DNA of 64,000 nt from Pedobacter terrae (GTDB lineage Bacteria > Bacteroidota > Bacteroidia > Sphingobacteriales > Sphingobacteriaceae), in the NCBI RefSeq assembly GCF_900100705.1, contig NZ_FNCH01000001.1:571163-635162 (forward strand). The letters run 5' to 3'. The position numbers were made by a program, and so were the translations under genes. Positions 8,630 through 17,324 of this stretch are shown here, piece by piece. How positions within the stretch are numbered: position 1 is the first letter of the stretch; every line of letters begins with the position of its first letter. The notes under the pieces were generated by a model. It made no database searches. It was not told where the DNA came from and saw only the letters and a list, made by a program, of their open reading frames with translations.

Positions 8630-11242
8630 TTAATTCTTAATCAATCGTTGTATTTCATCCAGTTTTAACAAAGCTTCTACAGGTGTTAACGCATTTACAT
8701 CTAAATTATTTAGCGTATCACGAATTTTTACCAAAATTGGATCGTCAATAGCGAACATCTGTAACTGGTAAGCCTGGTTCTGAACTTTTTTTATACTGTC
8801 TTTTATGCTCTGTCCTTCTGTACGGTCTATTTCCAGTTTTTTCAGAATCTCGTTCGCACGGCCTATTAACTTGGTTGGCATACCGGCCATTTTCGCCACA
8901 TGTATACCAAAGCTATGTTCACTGCCGCCAGGCACCAGTTTCCGTAAGAAAATCACCTTATTGGTCATTTCTTTTACCGATACATTGAAGTTTTTAATCC
9001 GTGGCATGGTGTTGGCCAGTTCATTTAGCTCGTGGTAGTGGGTAGCGAATAAGGTTTTTGGTCGTGCTGTTGGGTGCTGATGTAAAAATTCGGCAATGGC
9101 CCAGGCAATTGAGATACCATCGTATGTACTCGTTCCGCGACCAATTTCATCCAATAAGATCAGGCTATCGTCTGAAATATTGTTCAGAATACTTGCGGTT
9201 TCATTCATTTCTACCATGAATGTACTTTCTCCTGAAGAAATATTATCTGATGCCCCTACACGGGTAAAAATCTTATCTACTATACCTACCTCTGCATCTT
9301 TTGCCGGAACAAAAGAACCCATTTGTGCCATCAATACAATCAGTGCAGTTTGCCTTAAAATGGCCGACTTACCTGCCATATTGGGACCGGTGATCATAAT
9401 AATCTGCTGACTATCCGTATCGAGATATACATCGTTGGTAATGTATTCTGTGCCCACAGGCAATTGTTTTTCTATTACCGGGTGGCGGCCACCTTTAATA
9501 TCAAGCACTTTATTTTCCGTAACTTTTGGCTTGTTATAATGGTTTTTAGCCGCCAACTGCGCAAAACACAATAAACAATCAAGTTGAGCAATTAAATAAG
9601 AATCAAGCTGGATTGGTTTGATGTAGCTGGCGGTTTCGTACATCAGTTCGTTGTACAAACGGATTTCGATGGCCTGTATTTTTTCTTCCGCACCTAAAAT
9701 CTGATCTTCGTATTCTTTCAGTTCTGGTGTAATGTACCTTTCGGCATTTACCAAAGTCTGTTTACGAATCCAGCCTTCCGGTACTTTATCTTTATGGGTA
9801 TGGGTAACTTCTAAATAGTAACCGAAAACATTATTAAAGGCGATTTTTAGCGATGGAATACCTGTTGCTTCTGCTTCTCGCTTTTGGATCTGAACCAGGT
9901 AATCTTTGCCACCAAAAGCAATTTTACGCAAACGGTCTAAATCTTCGTCAACCCCATCGGCAATTACATTTCCTTTAATCAGCAATGCCGGTGGCTCGGC
10001 CTGCAATTCCCTTTCTATCCTTTCGCGGATGGCCAAACAAGGATTTAACTGATCCGCTATCTTAATTAGGAAAGGATTTTTAGATTCTGCAGCCAGTTTT
10101 TTAACAGCCTCAATATGATAAAGTGCACGTTTTAAAGCAACCAGTTCCCTCGGACCAACCCGTTGCAAACCTACTTTGGAAATCAAGCGTTCTAAATCGC
10201 CTATCTGTTTAATGTGGGAAAGAAATTCTTCCTGTAGCGTTTCGTTAGATACAAAGTATTCTACCATTCCCAGACGCTCCTGGATAGGTTTCAACTCTTT
10301 CAGTGGCATAATAATCCACTTCTGCAACAAACGCGCACCCATCGGGGTACAGGTATGATCCAGGATATCGAAAAGGGTTACAGCATTATCGTTAGGCGAA
10401 TTCACCAATTCCAGGTTGCGGATGGTAAAACGGTCTAACCACATATAGCGGTCTTCCTCTATACGGCTAATCGAGGTAATGTGCTGTAGATTGCGGTGTT
10501 CTGTTTCACCTAAATAGTGTAAAATAACACCGGCGGCAACAATTCCACTTTGTAAACGCTCTACCCCAAAACCTTTTAATGAAGACACTTCAAAATGTTT
10601 CATCAGGGTTTCGTTTCCGAAATCAGTGGTAAAAGGCCATTCATCTAAACCAAAAGTGTAAAAACGGTCGCCGAAGTTTTCGGTAAAAACTTGTCGCTTT
10701 GATTTCTGAAAAATAACTTCTGTTGGCTTAAAGCCTTGTAAAAGTTTATCGATATAATCGCTGTTTCCTTGTGCAATCAGGAACTCACCTGTCGAGATAT
10801 CTAAAAATGAAACGCCCAATTGTGTTTTATCGAAGAAAACGCAGGCCAGGAAATTGTTCGATTTCTGGTTTACAATGTTATCGCCATAAGCCACACCCGG
10901 TGTAACCAATTCGGTAACACCACGTTTTACGATGGTTTTAGTCGTTTTAGGATCTTCAAGCTGATCGCAAATGGCCACGCGCTGCCCTGCCCTAACCAGT
11001 TTAGATAAATAGTTATCCAAAGAGTGGTGTGGAAAACCAGCCAGCTCTAAAGCACCTCCATTAGGGCCGGTCCCTCTTCTGGTTAATACAATGCCTAAAA
11101 TCTGTGCCGTTTTAATGGCATCTTCGCCAAAGGTTTCATAAAAATCGCCAACCCTAAATAGTAAAAGTGCGCCCGGATACTTCGCTTTTATCGCGTTGTA
11201 CTGCTGCATTAACGGGGTTTCTTTATTTGTGTCTTTAGCCAA
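8630..11242 (-). CDS. mutS: DNA mismatch repair protein MutS
   Basis: A complete MutS of 870 residues. The mismatch-binding domain I has the Phe-x-Glu motif ([11 protein letters not shown]). The connector, lever and clamp domains follow, then the ABC-type ATPase with Walker [10 protein letters not shown], an ST signature ([10 protein letters not shown]), Walker [13 protein letters not shown] and the [11 protein letters not shown] segment. A C-terminal helix-turn-helix region and tail close the protein. MutS recognises mispairs and recruits MutL in the cytoplasm. No mutL is nearby, which is normal in this phylum. Confidence 0.98.
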   Translation of the reverse strand: MAKDTNKETPLMQQYNAIKAKYPGALLLFRVGDFYETFGEDAIKTAQILGIVLTRRGTGPNGGALELAGFPHHSLDNYLSKLVRAGQRVAICDQLEDPKTTKTIVKRGVTELVTPGVAYGDNIVNQKSNNFLACVFFDKTQLGVSFLDISTGEFLIAQGNSDYIDKLLQGFKPTEVIFQKSKRQVFTENFGDRFYTFGLDEWPFTTDFGNETLMKHFEVSSLKGFGVERLQSGIVAAGVILHYLGETEHRNLQHITSISRIEEDRYMWLDRFTIRNLELVNSPNDNAVTLFDILDHTCTPMGARLLQKWIIMPLKELKPIQERLGMVEYFVSNETLQEEFLSHIKQIGDLERLISKVGLQRVGPRELVALKRALYHIEAVKKLAAESKNPFLIKIADQLNPCLAIRERIERELQAEPPALLIKGNVIADGVDEDLDRLRKIAFGGKDYLVQIQKREAEATGIPSLKIAFNNVFGYYLEVTHTHKDKVPEGWIRKQTLVNAERYITPELKEYEDQILGAEEKIQAIEIRLYNELMYETASYIKPIQLDSYLIAQLDCLLCFAQLAAKNHYNKPKVTENKVLDIKGGRHPVIEKQLPVGTEYITNDVYLDTDSQQIIMITGPNMAGKSAILRQTALIVLMAQMGSFVPAKDAEVGIVDKIFTRVGASDNISSGESTFMVEMNETASILNNISDDSLILLDEIGRGTSTYDGISIAWAIAEFLHQHPTARPKTLFATHYHELNELANTMPRIKNFNVSVKEMTNKVIFLRKLVPGGSEHSFGIHVAKMAGMPTKLIGRANEILKKLEIDRTEGQSIKDSIKKVQNQAYQLQMFAIDDPILVKIRDTLNNLDVNALTPVEALLKLDEIQRLIKN

Positions 11243-11373
11243 AACTGAAATGAGTTTACAAAAGCCATAAAGATAACACGAATAAGTATTTTACAACTGT
11301 TTTGTTGAAAAGTTGAAAGATTGTTTAAAAGAGGTGGTTAATCGTAGGGTATCACAATTAACCGGTGATAACA

Positions 11374-11790
11374 ATTTAAACAGTTAACCGCTATTTGGAA
11401 ATGAAGGGTTCTGTGCGTTTGGGCGTATGTAGTCCTGTTATCCGCTTTACTTCGTTACACTCCGTGCCCGCTCCTACCAGGTTTAGGTACAAAGGTCTGT
11501 CTAAGCCAGCTGCATAATAATTTTCTTCCTTCAGCAGTTAACCAGTTTATACAGTTTAAACAATTAACCACTATTTGGAAAATGAAGGGTGCTGTGCGTT
11601 TCGGGGTATGTGGTCCTGTTATCCGCTTTACTTCGTTACACTCCGTGCCCGCTCCTATCAGGTTTAGGTACAATGGTCTGTTTTAAGCCAGCTGCATAAT
11701 AATTTTCTTCCTTCAGCAGTTAACCAGTTTATACAGTTTAAACAATTAACCACTATTTGGAAGTGATAGGTACAATGATCTGTTATAACC
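11374..11790. repeat. Tandem repeat, ~180-bp unit, about 2.3 copies
   Basis: CTATTTGGAA recurs at 11391 and 11571 and CTATTTGGAAG at 11753, giving periods of 180 and 182 bases. Each unit carries ATGAAGGGTTCTGTGCGTTT-like sequence, then GTCCTGTTATCCGCTTTACT, TCGTTACACTCCGTGCCCGC, CAGGTTTAGGTACAA and AATAATTTTCTTCCTTCAGC. The third copy has an internal deletion joining its start to the GGTACAATGATCTGTT end. The block fills the 630-base gap between mutS and the RaiA-like gene. No credible ORF is seen in it. Confidence 0.85.
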
Positions 11791-11873
11791 GGTTGTATAA
11801 ATTTAACACTAATTAAAAACGTTTCTTATAGTTGTGTGTTACGTTTATATAATTTAACCTAATATTTTTAATT

Positions 11874-12188
11874 ATGACGATCCAACTGAATACCGACAAA
11901 AATTTAACCATACACCAGGAATACGACGAAAAAATTCAAACACAGTTAAATGAAGGTTTGAGCAGATATAGCGATTTAATCACGCGTCTGGAGGTACATT
12001 TATCTGATGAAAATGGCAGTAAAGAGGGTTTAGACGACAAAAGATGTTTGTTAGAGGCCAGAATAACCGGAAAAGAACCTTTAGCCGTTACTAATATGGG
12101 TAATACCTACGATTTAGCCATTACAGGTGCTTTAACCAAGCTGAAAAGTGCACTGGAAAAAGTGGCCGGGAAAATGAAATCGCATTAA
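11874..12188 (+). CDS. Short RaiA/HPF-like ribosome-associated protein
   Basis: A 104-residue protein resembling the S30AE (RaiA/HPF) fold: an N-terminal strand and helix (MTIQLNTDKNLTIHQEYDEK...), then strands ITRLEVHLSDENG and CLLEARITGKEPLAVT, and a last amphipathic helix ALTKLKSALEKVAGKMKS. HPF proteins bind the 30S decoding site and idle ribosomes. This one is shorter in basic residues and carries an acidic GSKEGLDDKR insert, so it may be a divergent paralogue and not the main HPF. It is a single gene after the tandem repeat. Confidence 0.65.
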   Translation: MTIQLNTDKNLTIHQEYDEKIQTQLNEGLSRYSDLITRLEVHLSDENGSKEGLDDKRCLLEARITGKEPLAVTNMGNTYDLAITGALTKLKSALEKVAGKMKSH

Positions 12189-12201
12189 TCAAAATGTTTA
12201 T

Positions 12202-12276
12202 CGTCATTCCCGCGAATACAGGAATCTTAAAGCCTTTAAAATGCATTAGGATTCCCAATCAAGTTGGGAATGACGA
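12202..12276. repeat. Intergenic inverted repeat, GTCATTCCCGC ... GGGAATGACG
   Basis: Begins CGTCATTCCCGCG and ends TTGGGAATGACGA, so the outer arms GTCATTCCC and GGGAATGAC pair across about 55 bases. An inner pair ATTCCCAA/TTGGGAAT lies at the right end. It has the same family features as the copy at 7880. It lies between convergent genes, just after the RaiA-like stop. Confidence 0.7.
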
Positions 12277-12294
12277 ATCTACAGAATAAATTAT

Positions 12295-13020
12295 TTACAG
12301 CTGTTCAATATATCCCAAAAACAGATCCAAAGCTTTCTTTCTATCTTCTGTAACATCAAATTGCAATTTATGATATAAATAATCTTCCAGATCGAAGTTA
12401 GGTGATGCTGGTAACTCCTGTAAAACCTCTTTTCTATGGTTTAAGCCAAATTTTAAAGCGGCATTAAACTCATCTTTAAATTCTTGCGAAATTTCTTTAT
12501 TGGCTACCCAGGCTGCATACATGAATGGTAAACCAGTAAATTTTTTCCATTCCGCTCCCATATCATAAGCATAATCAAAATCATCTTTCTTTCCAAAGGT
12601 CCTATCGCCGATCAAAACAAAAGCATCTGTTTTTGCGTCAGGATCAGTTGTGAATTCCACTTCTGTTTTCCAATGGAACTTCAGCAATACTTTCGCTAAA
12701 TTATTGGAGGTACGCGAGTGGGCATCCAGCCTCACCGTTTTAATTTCCTGGGCTGGAACTTCACTAAAAATAAACACAGAATTTACGCCGCCATCACTTC
12801 CTATACAATAATCGGCTACAATGTTGGCATTTGGAACCAAGGGAATGGCTGCTACTGGCATTAAACCGATATCGGCCTGACCATTAATAACTTTGGCCGC
12901 GCAATCTGAAGGAATATCTAAGCTTAAATCAATTTTATTGATAATATCCGAATGTTCTAATCCGTATATAAAAGCTTTAGTATTGGTATAGGCAACAGCC
13001 GATATTTTAATCTTATTCAA
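12295..13020 (-). CDS. mqnA: Chorismate dehydratase MqnA (menaquinone, futalosine route)
   Basis: A 241-residue MqnA-type protein when read from the TTG at 13020. It has a periplasmic-binding-protein fold: KIKISAVAYTNTKAFIYGL at the start, CAAKVINGQADIGLMPVAA, then SIGSDGGVNSVF-like DYCIGSDGG and LDAHSRTSNNLAK. The enzyme makes 3-enolpyruvoylbenzoate from chorismate, the first committed step of the futalosine pathway. The frame is open to an ATG at 13116, but that ATG lies in a perfect hairpin repeat and the 32 extra residues are unlike the family, so TTG is preferred. mqnE lies upstream in the same direction, with a phosphatase gene between. Confidence 0.85.
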   Translation of the reverse strand: MNKIKISAVAYTNTKAFIYGLEHSDIINKIDLSLDIPSDCAAKVINGQADIGLMPVAAIPLVPNANIVADYCIGSDGGVNSVFIFSEVPAQEIKTVRLDAHSRTSNNLAKVLLKFHWKTEVEFTTDPDAKTDAFVLIGDRTFGKKDDFDYAYDMGAEWKKFTGLPFMYAAWVANKEISQEFKDEFNAALKFGLNHRKEVLQELPASPNFDLEDYLYHKLQFDVTEDRKKALDLFLGYIEQL

Positions 13021-13092
13021 GTTGTTATGTTTTGCGCTTCGCGTTAAGCGTATTATTAAATTACTAAACCGTCTAAACGGACGGCTTCCGCC

Positions 13093-13116
13093 ATGGTTCG
13101 TGTCCTCACGAACCAT
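13093..13116. repeat. Hairpin repeat ATGGTTCGTG/CACGAACCAT
   Basis: A perfect 10-bp stem with a 4-base loop (TCCT). It supplies the false upstream ATG of the mqnA frame. The sequence is GC-richer than its surroundings and looks like a mobile intergenic repeat, not a coding segment. Confidence 0.6.
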
Positions 13117-13144
13117 TATATAAATCCCTTTATCTTGCCAACAG

Positions 13145-13165
13145 ATCCTGAAACAAGTTCAGGAT
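13145..13165. repeat. Hairpin repeat ATCCTGAA/TTCAGGAT
   Basis: ATCCTGAA, a 5-base spacer ACAAG, then TTCAGGAT, followed by GACGAAC. It lies in the 64-base gap between mqnA and the phosphatase gene and could serve as a transcript-end or stabilising hairpin. It ends in ATGACGA like the other intergenic repeats of the window. Confidence 0.6.
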
Positions 13166-13180
13166 GACGAACTGATAAAG

Positions 13181-13804
13181 TTATCCAGCCACTAAACCAT
13201 CTAAATGCACGGCACTATTAAACTCGAGTACAGTAAACTTACCATCTTCAAAACCCATTTTATAAAGCACGGTATTCTGATGTGGAAATTCGGTCATTTC
13301 GCTTAATGGTCTGCCCAACAATAAGCACAAGAAAACCCGCATTGCCCTACCATGCATACAAAGCAGTACCGTTTTTTCTTCAGGACGGGTCATCAAAACT
13401 TCCATCGGTTGTTTTAAACGTTCGTAAACATCCTGCACGCTTTCGCCACCTTCAAAATGAGCGGTATAATCTCCATTTTCCCAGCTTTGCAACATCTCCC
13501 GAAAAGCCTCACGCGCATCTTCAGTATTTGGTTTTCCTTCCCAAATGCCCCATGCCAGCTCATCTAATCCCGAAAGTTTTTCCCAGGGCAATTTGGCATC
13601 AATGAACTTCTGCACCGTTTGCCAGGTACGTTTTAAATCTGATGTGTAAATCTTATCGAAAGGAACATCCTTGTATTTTTGATAAAAAGCCTCGGCTTGT
13701 GCCCTTCCTAAATCATTTAGATCAGAATCTATACCTCTGCCCTGTACTATGCCTTGTCTGTTAAGTTCCGTTTCGCCGTGGCGTATGATGTATATTTCTT
13801 TCAT
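13181..13804 (-). CDS. Histidine phosphatase (phosphoglycerate-mutase-like) family protein
   Basis: A 207-residue protein of the histidine phosphatase superfamily. It has the phospho-acceptor motif IIRHGETELNRQGIVQGR at residues 5-22, the second Arg in YTSDLKRTWQT, Glu in LDELAWGIWEGK, and the second His in VLLCMHGRAMRV. Substrate is not predictable: the family includes phosphoglycerate mutases, alpha-ribazole phosphatase and sugar phosphatases. It lies between mqnE and mqnA in the same direction, perhaps in one transcript, but no role in menaquinone synthesis is known to me. Confidence 0.85.
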   Translation of the reverse strand: MKEIYIIRHGETELNRQGIVQGRGIDSDLNDLGRAQAEAFYQKYKDVPFDKIYTSDLKRTWQTVQKFIDAKLPWEKLSGLDELAWGIWEGKPNTEDAREAFREMLQSWENGDYTAHFEGGESVQDVYERLKQPMEVLMTRPEEKTVLLCMHGRAMRVFLCLLLGRPLSEMTEFPHQNTVLYKMGFEDGKFTVLEFNSAVHLDGLVAG

Positions 13805-13900
13805 ATATAAGTTATTGAATGAGTGCGTTTTGAATGATTGAATGTAAATCTAACCCCGTTATTCTAAACACTCAATCATTTCCTCATTCTATCATTCATC

Positions 13901-15094
13901 TTAATTCACCACCGGTAGTTTATAGTATTGTGGTTTTTTCTCTTCCTCAAAAACAACGTTTTCAAAATCCGTAACTACGTTGTATAAAGTATCGCGTTCT
14001 ATTGCTTTTCTCCCTACTTGTTTGATCAGTTCAACCAATTCTTTCGTAGTCATTGCAGGCGTTTGCTCTTCAGCACCGGCCATCGAATAAATTTTGGTGG
14101 TATCATCTAAAGTTCCGTCAATATCATCAACACCATAGTTTAAGGATAACTGTGCTGTTTCGCGACTGATCATCGCCCAATAGGCTTTAATATGATCGAA
14201 GTTATCCATATAAATCCGGGCAATGGCGTAATTTCTTAAATCTTCAATTACTGAAGATTCAGGTACATTGCTCATCTGGTTATGCTGATTTCTGAATTTT
14301 AAAGGAATAAAAGTTTGGAAACCACCGGTACGGTCCTGCAGTTCGCGGAGCTTTTCCATGTGATCTACGCGGTGCCAATATTTTTCGATATGGCCATAAA
14401 GCATGGTTGCATTACTGCGCATGCCCAGTTTGTGCCATTCTTCATGTATATCTAACCACTGCTGACCGGTACATTTATCTTTGGCAATCTGCTCTCTTAT
14501 TTCTGGATGAAAAATCTCTGCCCCTCCACCTGGTATCGATTCCAGACCTGCTTCTTTCATCAAACGCATACCGGTTGCGTAATCAATCTTAGCTTTTTTG
14601 AAAATGTAATGGTATTCTACAGGTGTTAAGGCTTTCACATGTAAATCCGGACGATGTTGTTTAATAGCAGTAAACAAGGCCGAATAAAATGCCACATCAT
14701 ATTGTGGAAGCACCCCTCCTACAATATGTACCTCCGTTACCGGTTCACCATCGTATTTTTTAACAATATCTAGCATTTGCTCCATCGTTAAAGCCCAGCC
14801 TTCTTCTTTTTGCTTGATTAAACGGGAGTAAGAACAAAATTTGCAATCGTAAACACAAAGATTCGTAGGCTCTAAATGGAAATTTCGGTTGAAATAAGTT
14901 TTGTCGCCGTGTTTTTGTTCGCGTATAAAGTTGGCTAGAACGCCAAGGTAGCCCAGTTCTGCATGTTCATAAAGATACACACCTTCATCAAATGTAATGC
15001 GCTCTCCGTAAAGAACTTTGTGTGCTATGTTTTGTAATTCAGTTGATAAATTGGTATCAGCTAATATTTTTTCAACTTGCTCAGTTGTATTCAT
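13901..15094 (-). CDS. mqnE: Aminofutalosine synthase MqnE (radical SAM)
   Basis: A 397-residue radical SAM enzyme from the Met at 15094. The 4Fe-4S cysteines are Cys80, Cys84 and Cys87 in NLCVYDCKFCSYSR. Segments HIVGGVLPQYDV, HVKALTPVEYHYIF and SIPGGGAEIFHPEIR are characteristic of MqnE and separate it from MqnC. It joins 3-enolpyruvoylbenzoate to SAM to give aminofutalosine. The frame is open for 17 more residues (MIFKSAHCCIFVQNKSG), which lie upstream of the family's usual start and are not counted. With mqnA nearby it indicates menaquinone by the futalosine route. Confidence 0.93.
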   Translation of the reverse strand: MNTTEQVEKILADTNLSTELQNIAHKVLYGERITFDEGVYLYEHAELGYLGVLANFIREQKHGDKTYFNRNFHLEPTNLCVYDCKFCSYSRLIKQKEEGWALTMEQMLDIVKKYDGEPVTEVHIVGGVLPQYDVAFYSALFTAIKQHRPDLHVKALTPVEYHYIFKKAKIDYATGMRLMKEAGLESIPGGGAEIFHPEIREQIAKDKCTGQQWLDIHEEWHKLGMRSNATMLYGHIEKYWHRVDHMEKLRELQDRTGGFQTFIPLKFRNQHNQMSNVPESSVIEDLRNYAIARIYMDNFDHIKAYWAMISRETAQLSLNYGVDDIDGTLDDTTKIYSMAGAEEQTPAMTTKELVELIKQVGRKAIERDTLYNVVTDFENVVFEEEKKPQYYKLPVVN

Positions 15095-15255
15095 TCCTGA
15101 TTTATTTTGAACAAAAATACAACAATGAGCCGATTTGAAAATCATTTTCTTGTAACAAACCGCGGTTTTTGAATGTGGAGTGAATTAATGAACCACGGAT
15201 CAAAACAGATAAACACAGATTTAATACTTTATTTTTATAAACCTTAACTAACTTC

Positions 15256-15310
15256 GTCATCTGGACTGAAACGCAATGGAATGCCTGCCCGTACAGGCGA
15301 GGAGAGATCT
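15256..15310. repeat. Inverted copy of the 7.97-8.02 kb repeat module, within a gene-free stretch
   Basis: CGTCATCTGGACTGAAACGC, then GGAATGCCTGCCCGTACAGG and CGAGGAGAGATCT, is the reverse complement, with several differences, of the module ending at 8025. The whole gap 15095-15485 holds no gene. It also has AGACTCCGCTCAGCGTCAC near 15400, which resembles other intergenic repeat ends. Confidence 0.65.
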
Positions 15311-15485
15311 AACTAGACTAATTTTCAGAGTGTTAAGTATGCAATGAAGTAAATGGACTAAATTTTTGTCTTACGATAATTAATAAATAAAGCCCTTAGA
15401 CTCCGCTCAGCGTCACAAAGCTATCTCAAACTATCATAGAAAAGTTCTTGGGTACAATTCACTGTCTTAGAAGCAAACCATCAGC

Positions 15486-15516
15486 ATAAAAAAAGCACCT
15501 CTTTTCAGAAGTGCTC
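15486..15516 (-). terminator. Rho-independent terminator of the 15.5-16.0 kb lipoprotein gene
   Basis: On the minus strand AGCACTTCT, loop GAAA, then AGAGGTGCT is followed by seven T. It starts 26 bases after the stop of the lipoprotein gene, as expected for an intrinsic terminator. Confidence 0.85.
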
Positions 15517-15541
15517 TCGGGTATGTTTTTCAGTGTTAGAT

Positions 15542-16036
15542 TTATCTTGCAGCAGGCGTAAAAGTTAATACGATATTTGCAGTTTTACCACCAAATTCGA
15601 TTGGCGATTTCAAAATCATTTGTGTGCTCGAAAGATCAGTTAATATCAAACGGTAGCCCTCTGTTACGTTTTTAGCTTTATCACCTTCATAGATTTTTTT
15701 AAACTGGAAGGTTTGATCTTTTGGTGCAGCTGACCAGAAAATGGTTTGCATTACCGAACCACAAGCGCTTGATGCAGGTAAAGTGTAAGAACCATTACCG
15801 CTATTGGTTAAGTTCCATGTACTTCCCTCGAAACATTTGTAAGATTTTTCTCCAAATAATCCCTGAACAGCGCCATCAGGCAAGCCTTCTAAAGCTACAT
15901 TACTTACTACCCACTCGCGAACAACTGTACCTCTGCTACCGGTTACGCCTGCAGTTACTCTTTTTGCCGTATTACAACTTTGTAACATTACTAACGTGGA
16001 ACATGCAATTGCGATAGCTATAAATAATCTTTTCAT
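15542..16036 (-). CDS. Lipocalin-like exported lipoprotein
   Basis: A 164-residue lipoprotein with signal MKRLFIAIAIACSTLVMLQ and lipobox LQSC (Cys21). The mature part has TWNLTNSGNGSYTLPASSACG and a run of beta-strand-like segments ending IVLTFTPAAR, resembling the short lipocalin-like lipoproteins common in Bacteroidota. It is likely anchored in the outer membrane, and its ligand is unknown. It has its own terminator and no operon partner. Confidence 0.7.
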   Translation of the reverse strand: MKRLFIAIAIACSTLVMLQSCNTAKRVTAGVTGSRGTVVREWVVSNVALEGLPDGAVQGLFGEKSYKCFEGSTWNLTNSGNGSYTLPASSACGSVMQTIFWSAAPKDQTFQFKKIYEGDKAKNVTEGYRLILTDLSSTQMILKSPIEFGGKTANIVLTFTPAAR

Positions 16037-16160
16037 TTCCTATGTAATTTTAATTTTGTCAAACTTGTTACATAAATCTTGCCAAAACCGTTACGAACCT
16101 TAAATTAGCGCCAAATTATTAAATTGCATCCCGAGATCACTTTGTTCAAAATCCTTTATC

Positions 16161-17276
16161 ATGAAACCAGAAACCCTTGCTATTCACGCCGCTAATCTTG
16201 TAAAAATCAATACAGGTGATGTTACACCGCCAATTAATCTATCTACTACATTTTTTCGTGATGAAGACGGTGGTTATCCTGGCGGACACATGTATAGTCG
16301 GGTAAGCAATCCAAACCGGTCTGCTTTAGAAAACACTGTAGCTAAATTGGAATATGGCGAAGATGCGGCAGCCTTTTCCTCTGGTAATACCTGTGGTTTG
16401 GCTTTATTTCAGGCTTTGAAACCCGGCAGCCATATTATTGCACCGGATGATATGTATTGGGGCATTAAAAAACAATTACTGACTATTTTTAACGATAGTC
16501 TGGAGTTTGACTTTATTGATCAGACCGATTTAGATCTGATAAAATCGAGTATTAAACCCCATACCCAACTGATTTGGATCGAGACACCATCCAATCCACT
16601 ATTAAAGGTTACCGATATTGAAGAGATTGCCAAAATTGCTAAAGCTAAAAGTATTGCATTGGTGTGCGATAGTACATTTGCTTCTCCCATTTTACAAAAT
16701 CCGATTCTATTGGGAGCAGACATCGTGATGCATAGCAGTACAAAATACCTTGGCGGCCATAGCGATGTATTGGGTGGTATTTTAGTGACAGCTAAAAAGG
16801 ACGAACTGTGGGACAAAATCAAAAATATCCAGCAAACTGGTGGAGCAGTTCCCGCTCCATTTGATTGTTTTCTGTTGACAAGGAGCATAAAAACCCTGGC
16901 CTATCGTATGAAAGGCCATTGTGAAAATGGAAAGATGGTAGCTGATTATTTAAATAACCATCCAAATGTTGAAGCTGTATTTTATCCGGGATTAGAAAGT
17001 CATCCACAGCATGAAATTGCTAAAAAACAGATGAAAGATTTTAGCGGGATGATGTCGTTTTTAGTTAAAGGCGATGTAGCAGCCGCTCATAAAGTGGTCA
17101 ATAAAGTTAAATTGTTTGCACAGGCTACCAGTTTAGGCGGCGTAGAAAGTTTAATCGAACACCGTTATTCAGTAGAGGGTCCTGATAGCAAAACACCTAA
17201 AAATCTGCTCCGAATCTCTGTTGGATTAGAGCATGTGGATGATATTATTGCCGATTTAGCGCAGGCGTTAAGCTAA
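16161..17276 (+). CDS. PLP-dependent transsulfuration enzyme (cystathionine gamma-synthase/lyase type)
   Basis: A 371-residue Cys/Met-metabolism PLP enzyme. It shows the start LAIHAANLVKINTGDVTPPI, the phosphate-binding AFSSGNTCGLALF, WIETPSNPLLKVTDIE, and the PLP Lys195 in HSSTKYLGGHSDVLGG. MetB, MetC and gamma-lyase members share these motifs, so the exact reaction (cystathionine synthesis, beta-cleavage or gamma-cleavage) cannot be set from sequence. It lies 1.6 kb upstream of metY-metX-hom but separately: no SAM riboswitch precedes it, and a strong terminator follows. The substrate may be O-acetylhomoserine plus cysteine. Confidence 0.85.
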   Translation: MKPETLAIHAANLVKINTGDVTPPINLSTTFFRDEDGGYPGGHMYSRVSNPNRSALENTVAKLEYGEDAAAFSSGNTCGLALFQALKPGSHIIAPDDMYWGIKKQLLTIFNDSLEFDFIDQTDLDLIKSSIKPHTQLIWIETPSNPLLKVTDIEEIAKIAKAKSIALVCDSTFASPILQNPILLGADIVMHSSTKYLGGHSDVLGGILVTAKKDELWDKIKNIQQTGGAVPAPFDCFLLTRSIKTLAYRMKGHCENGKMVADYLNNHPNVEAVFYPGLESHPQHEIAKKQMKDFSGMMSFLVKGDVAAAHKVVNKVKLFAQATSLGGVESLIEHRYSVEGPDSKTPKNLLRISVGLEHVDDIIADLAQALS

Positions 17277-17285
17277 AGTTTTCTA

Positions 17286-17320
17286 TAGTCCTATAAGGTT
17301 TCTGAAACCTTATAGGACTA
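17286..17320. terminator. Strong bidirectional terminator
   Basis: A perfect 16-bp stem, TAGTCCTATAAGGTTT and AAACCTTATAGGACTA, with a 3-base loop. It lies between the stop of the PLP enzyme gene (17276) and the stop of the convergent 17325-18344 gene, and serves both. Confidence 0.85.
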
Positions 17321-17324
17321 AAAT

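Noticed and set aside
11455..11673. 72-residue minus-strand frame
   Set aside because: It is made of the 180-bp tandem repeat.
15095..15145. 17-residue N-terminal extension of MqnE
   Set aside because: Not part of the family start; Met at 15094 is preferred.
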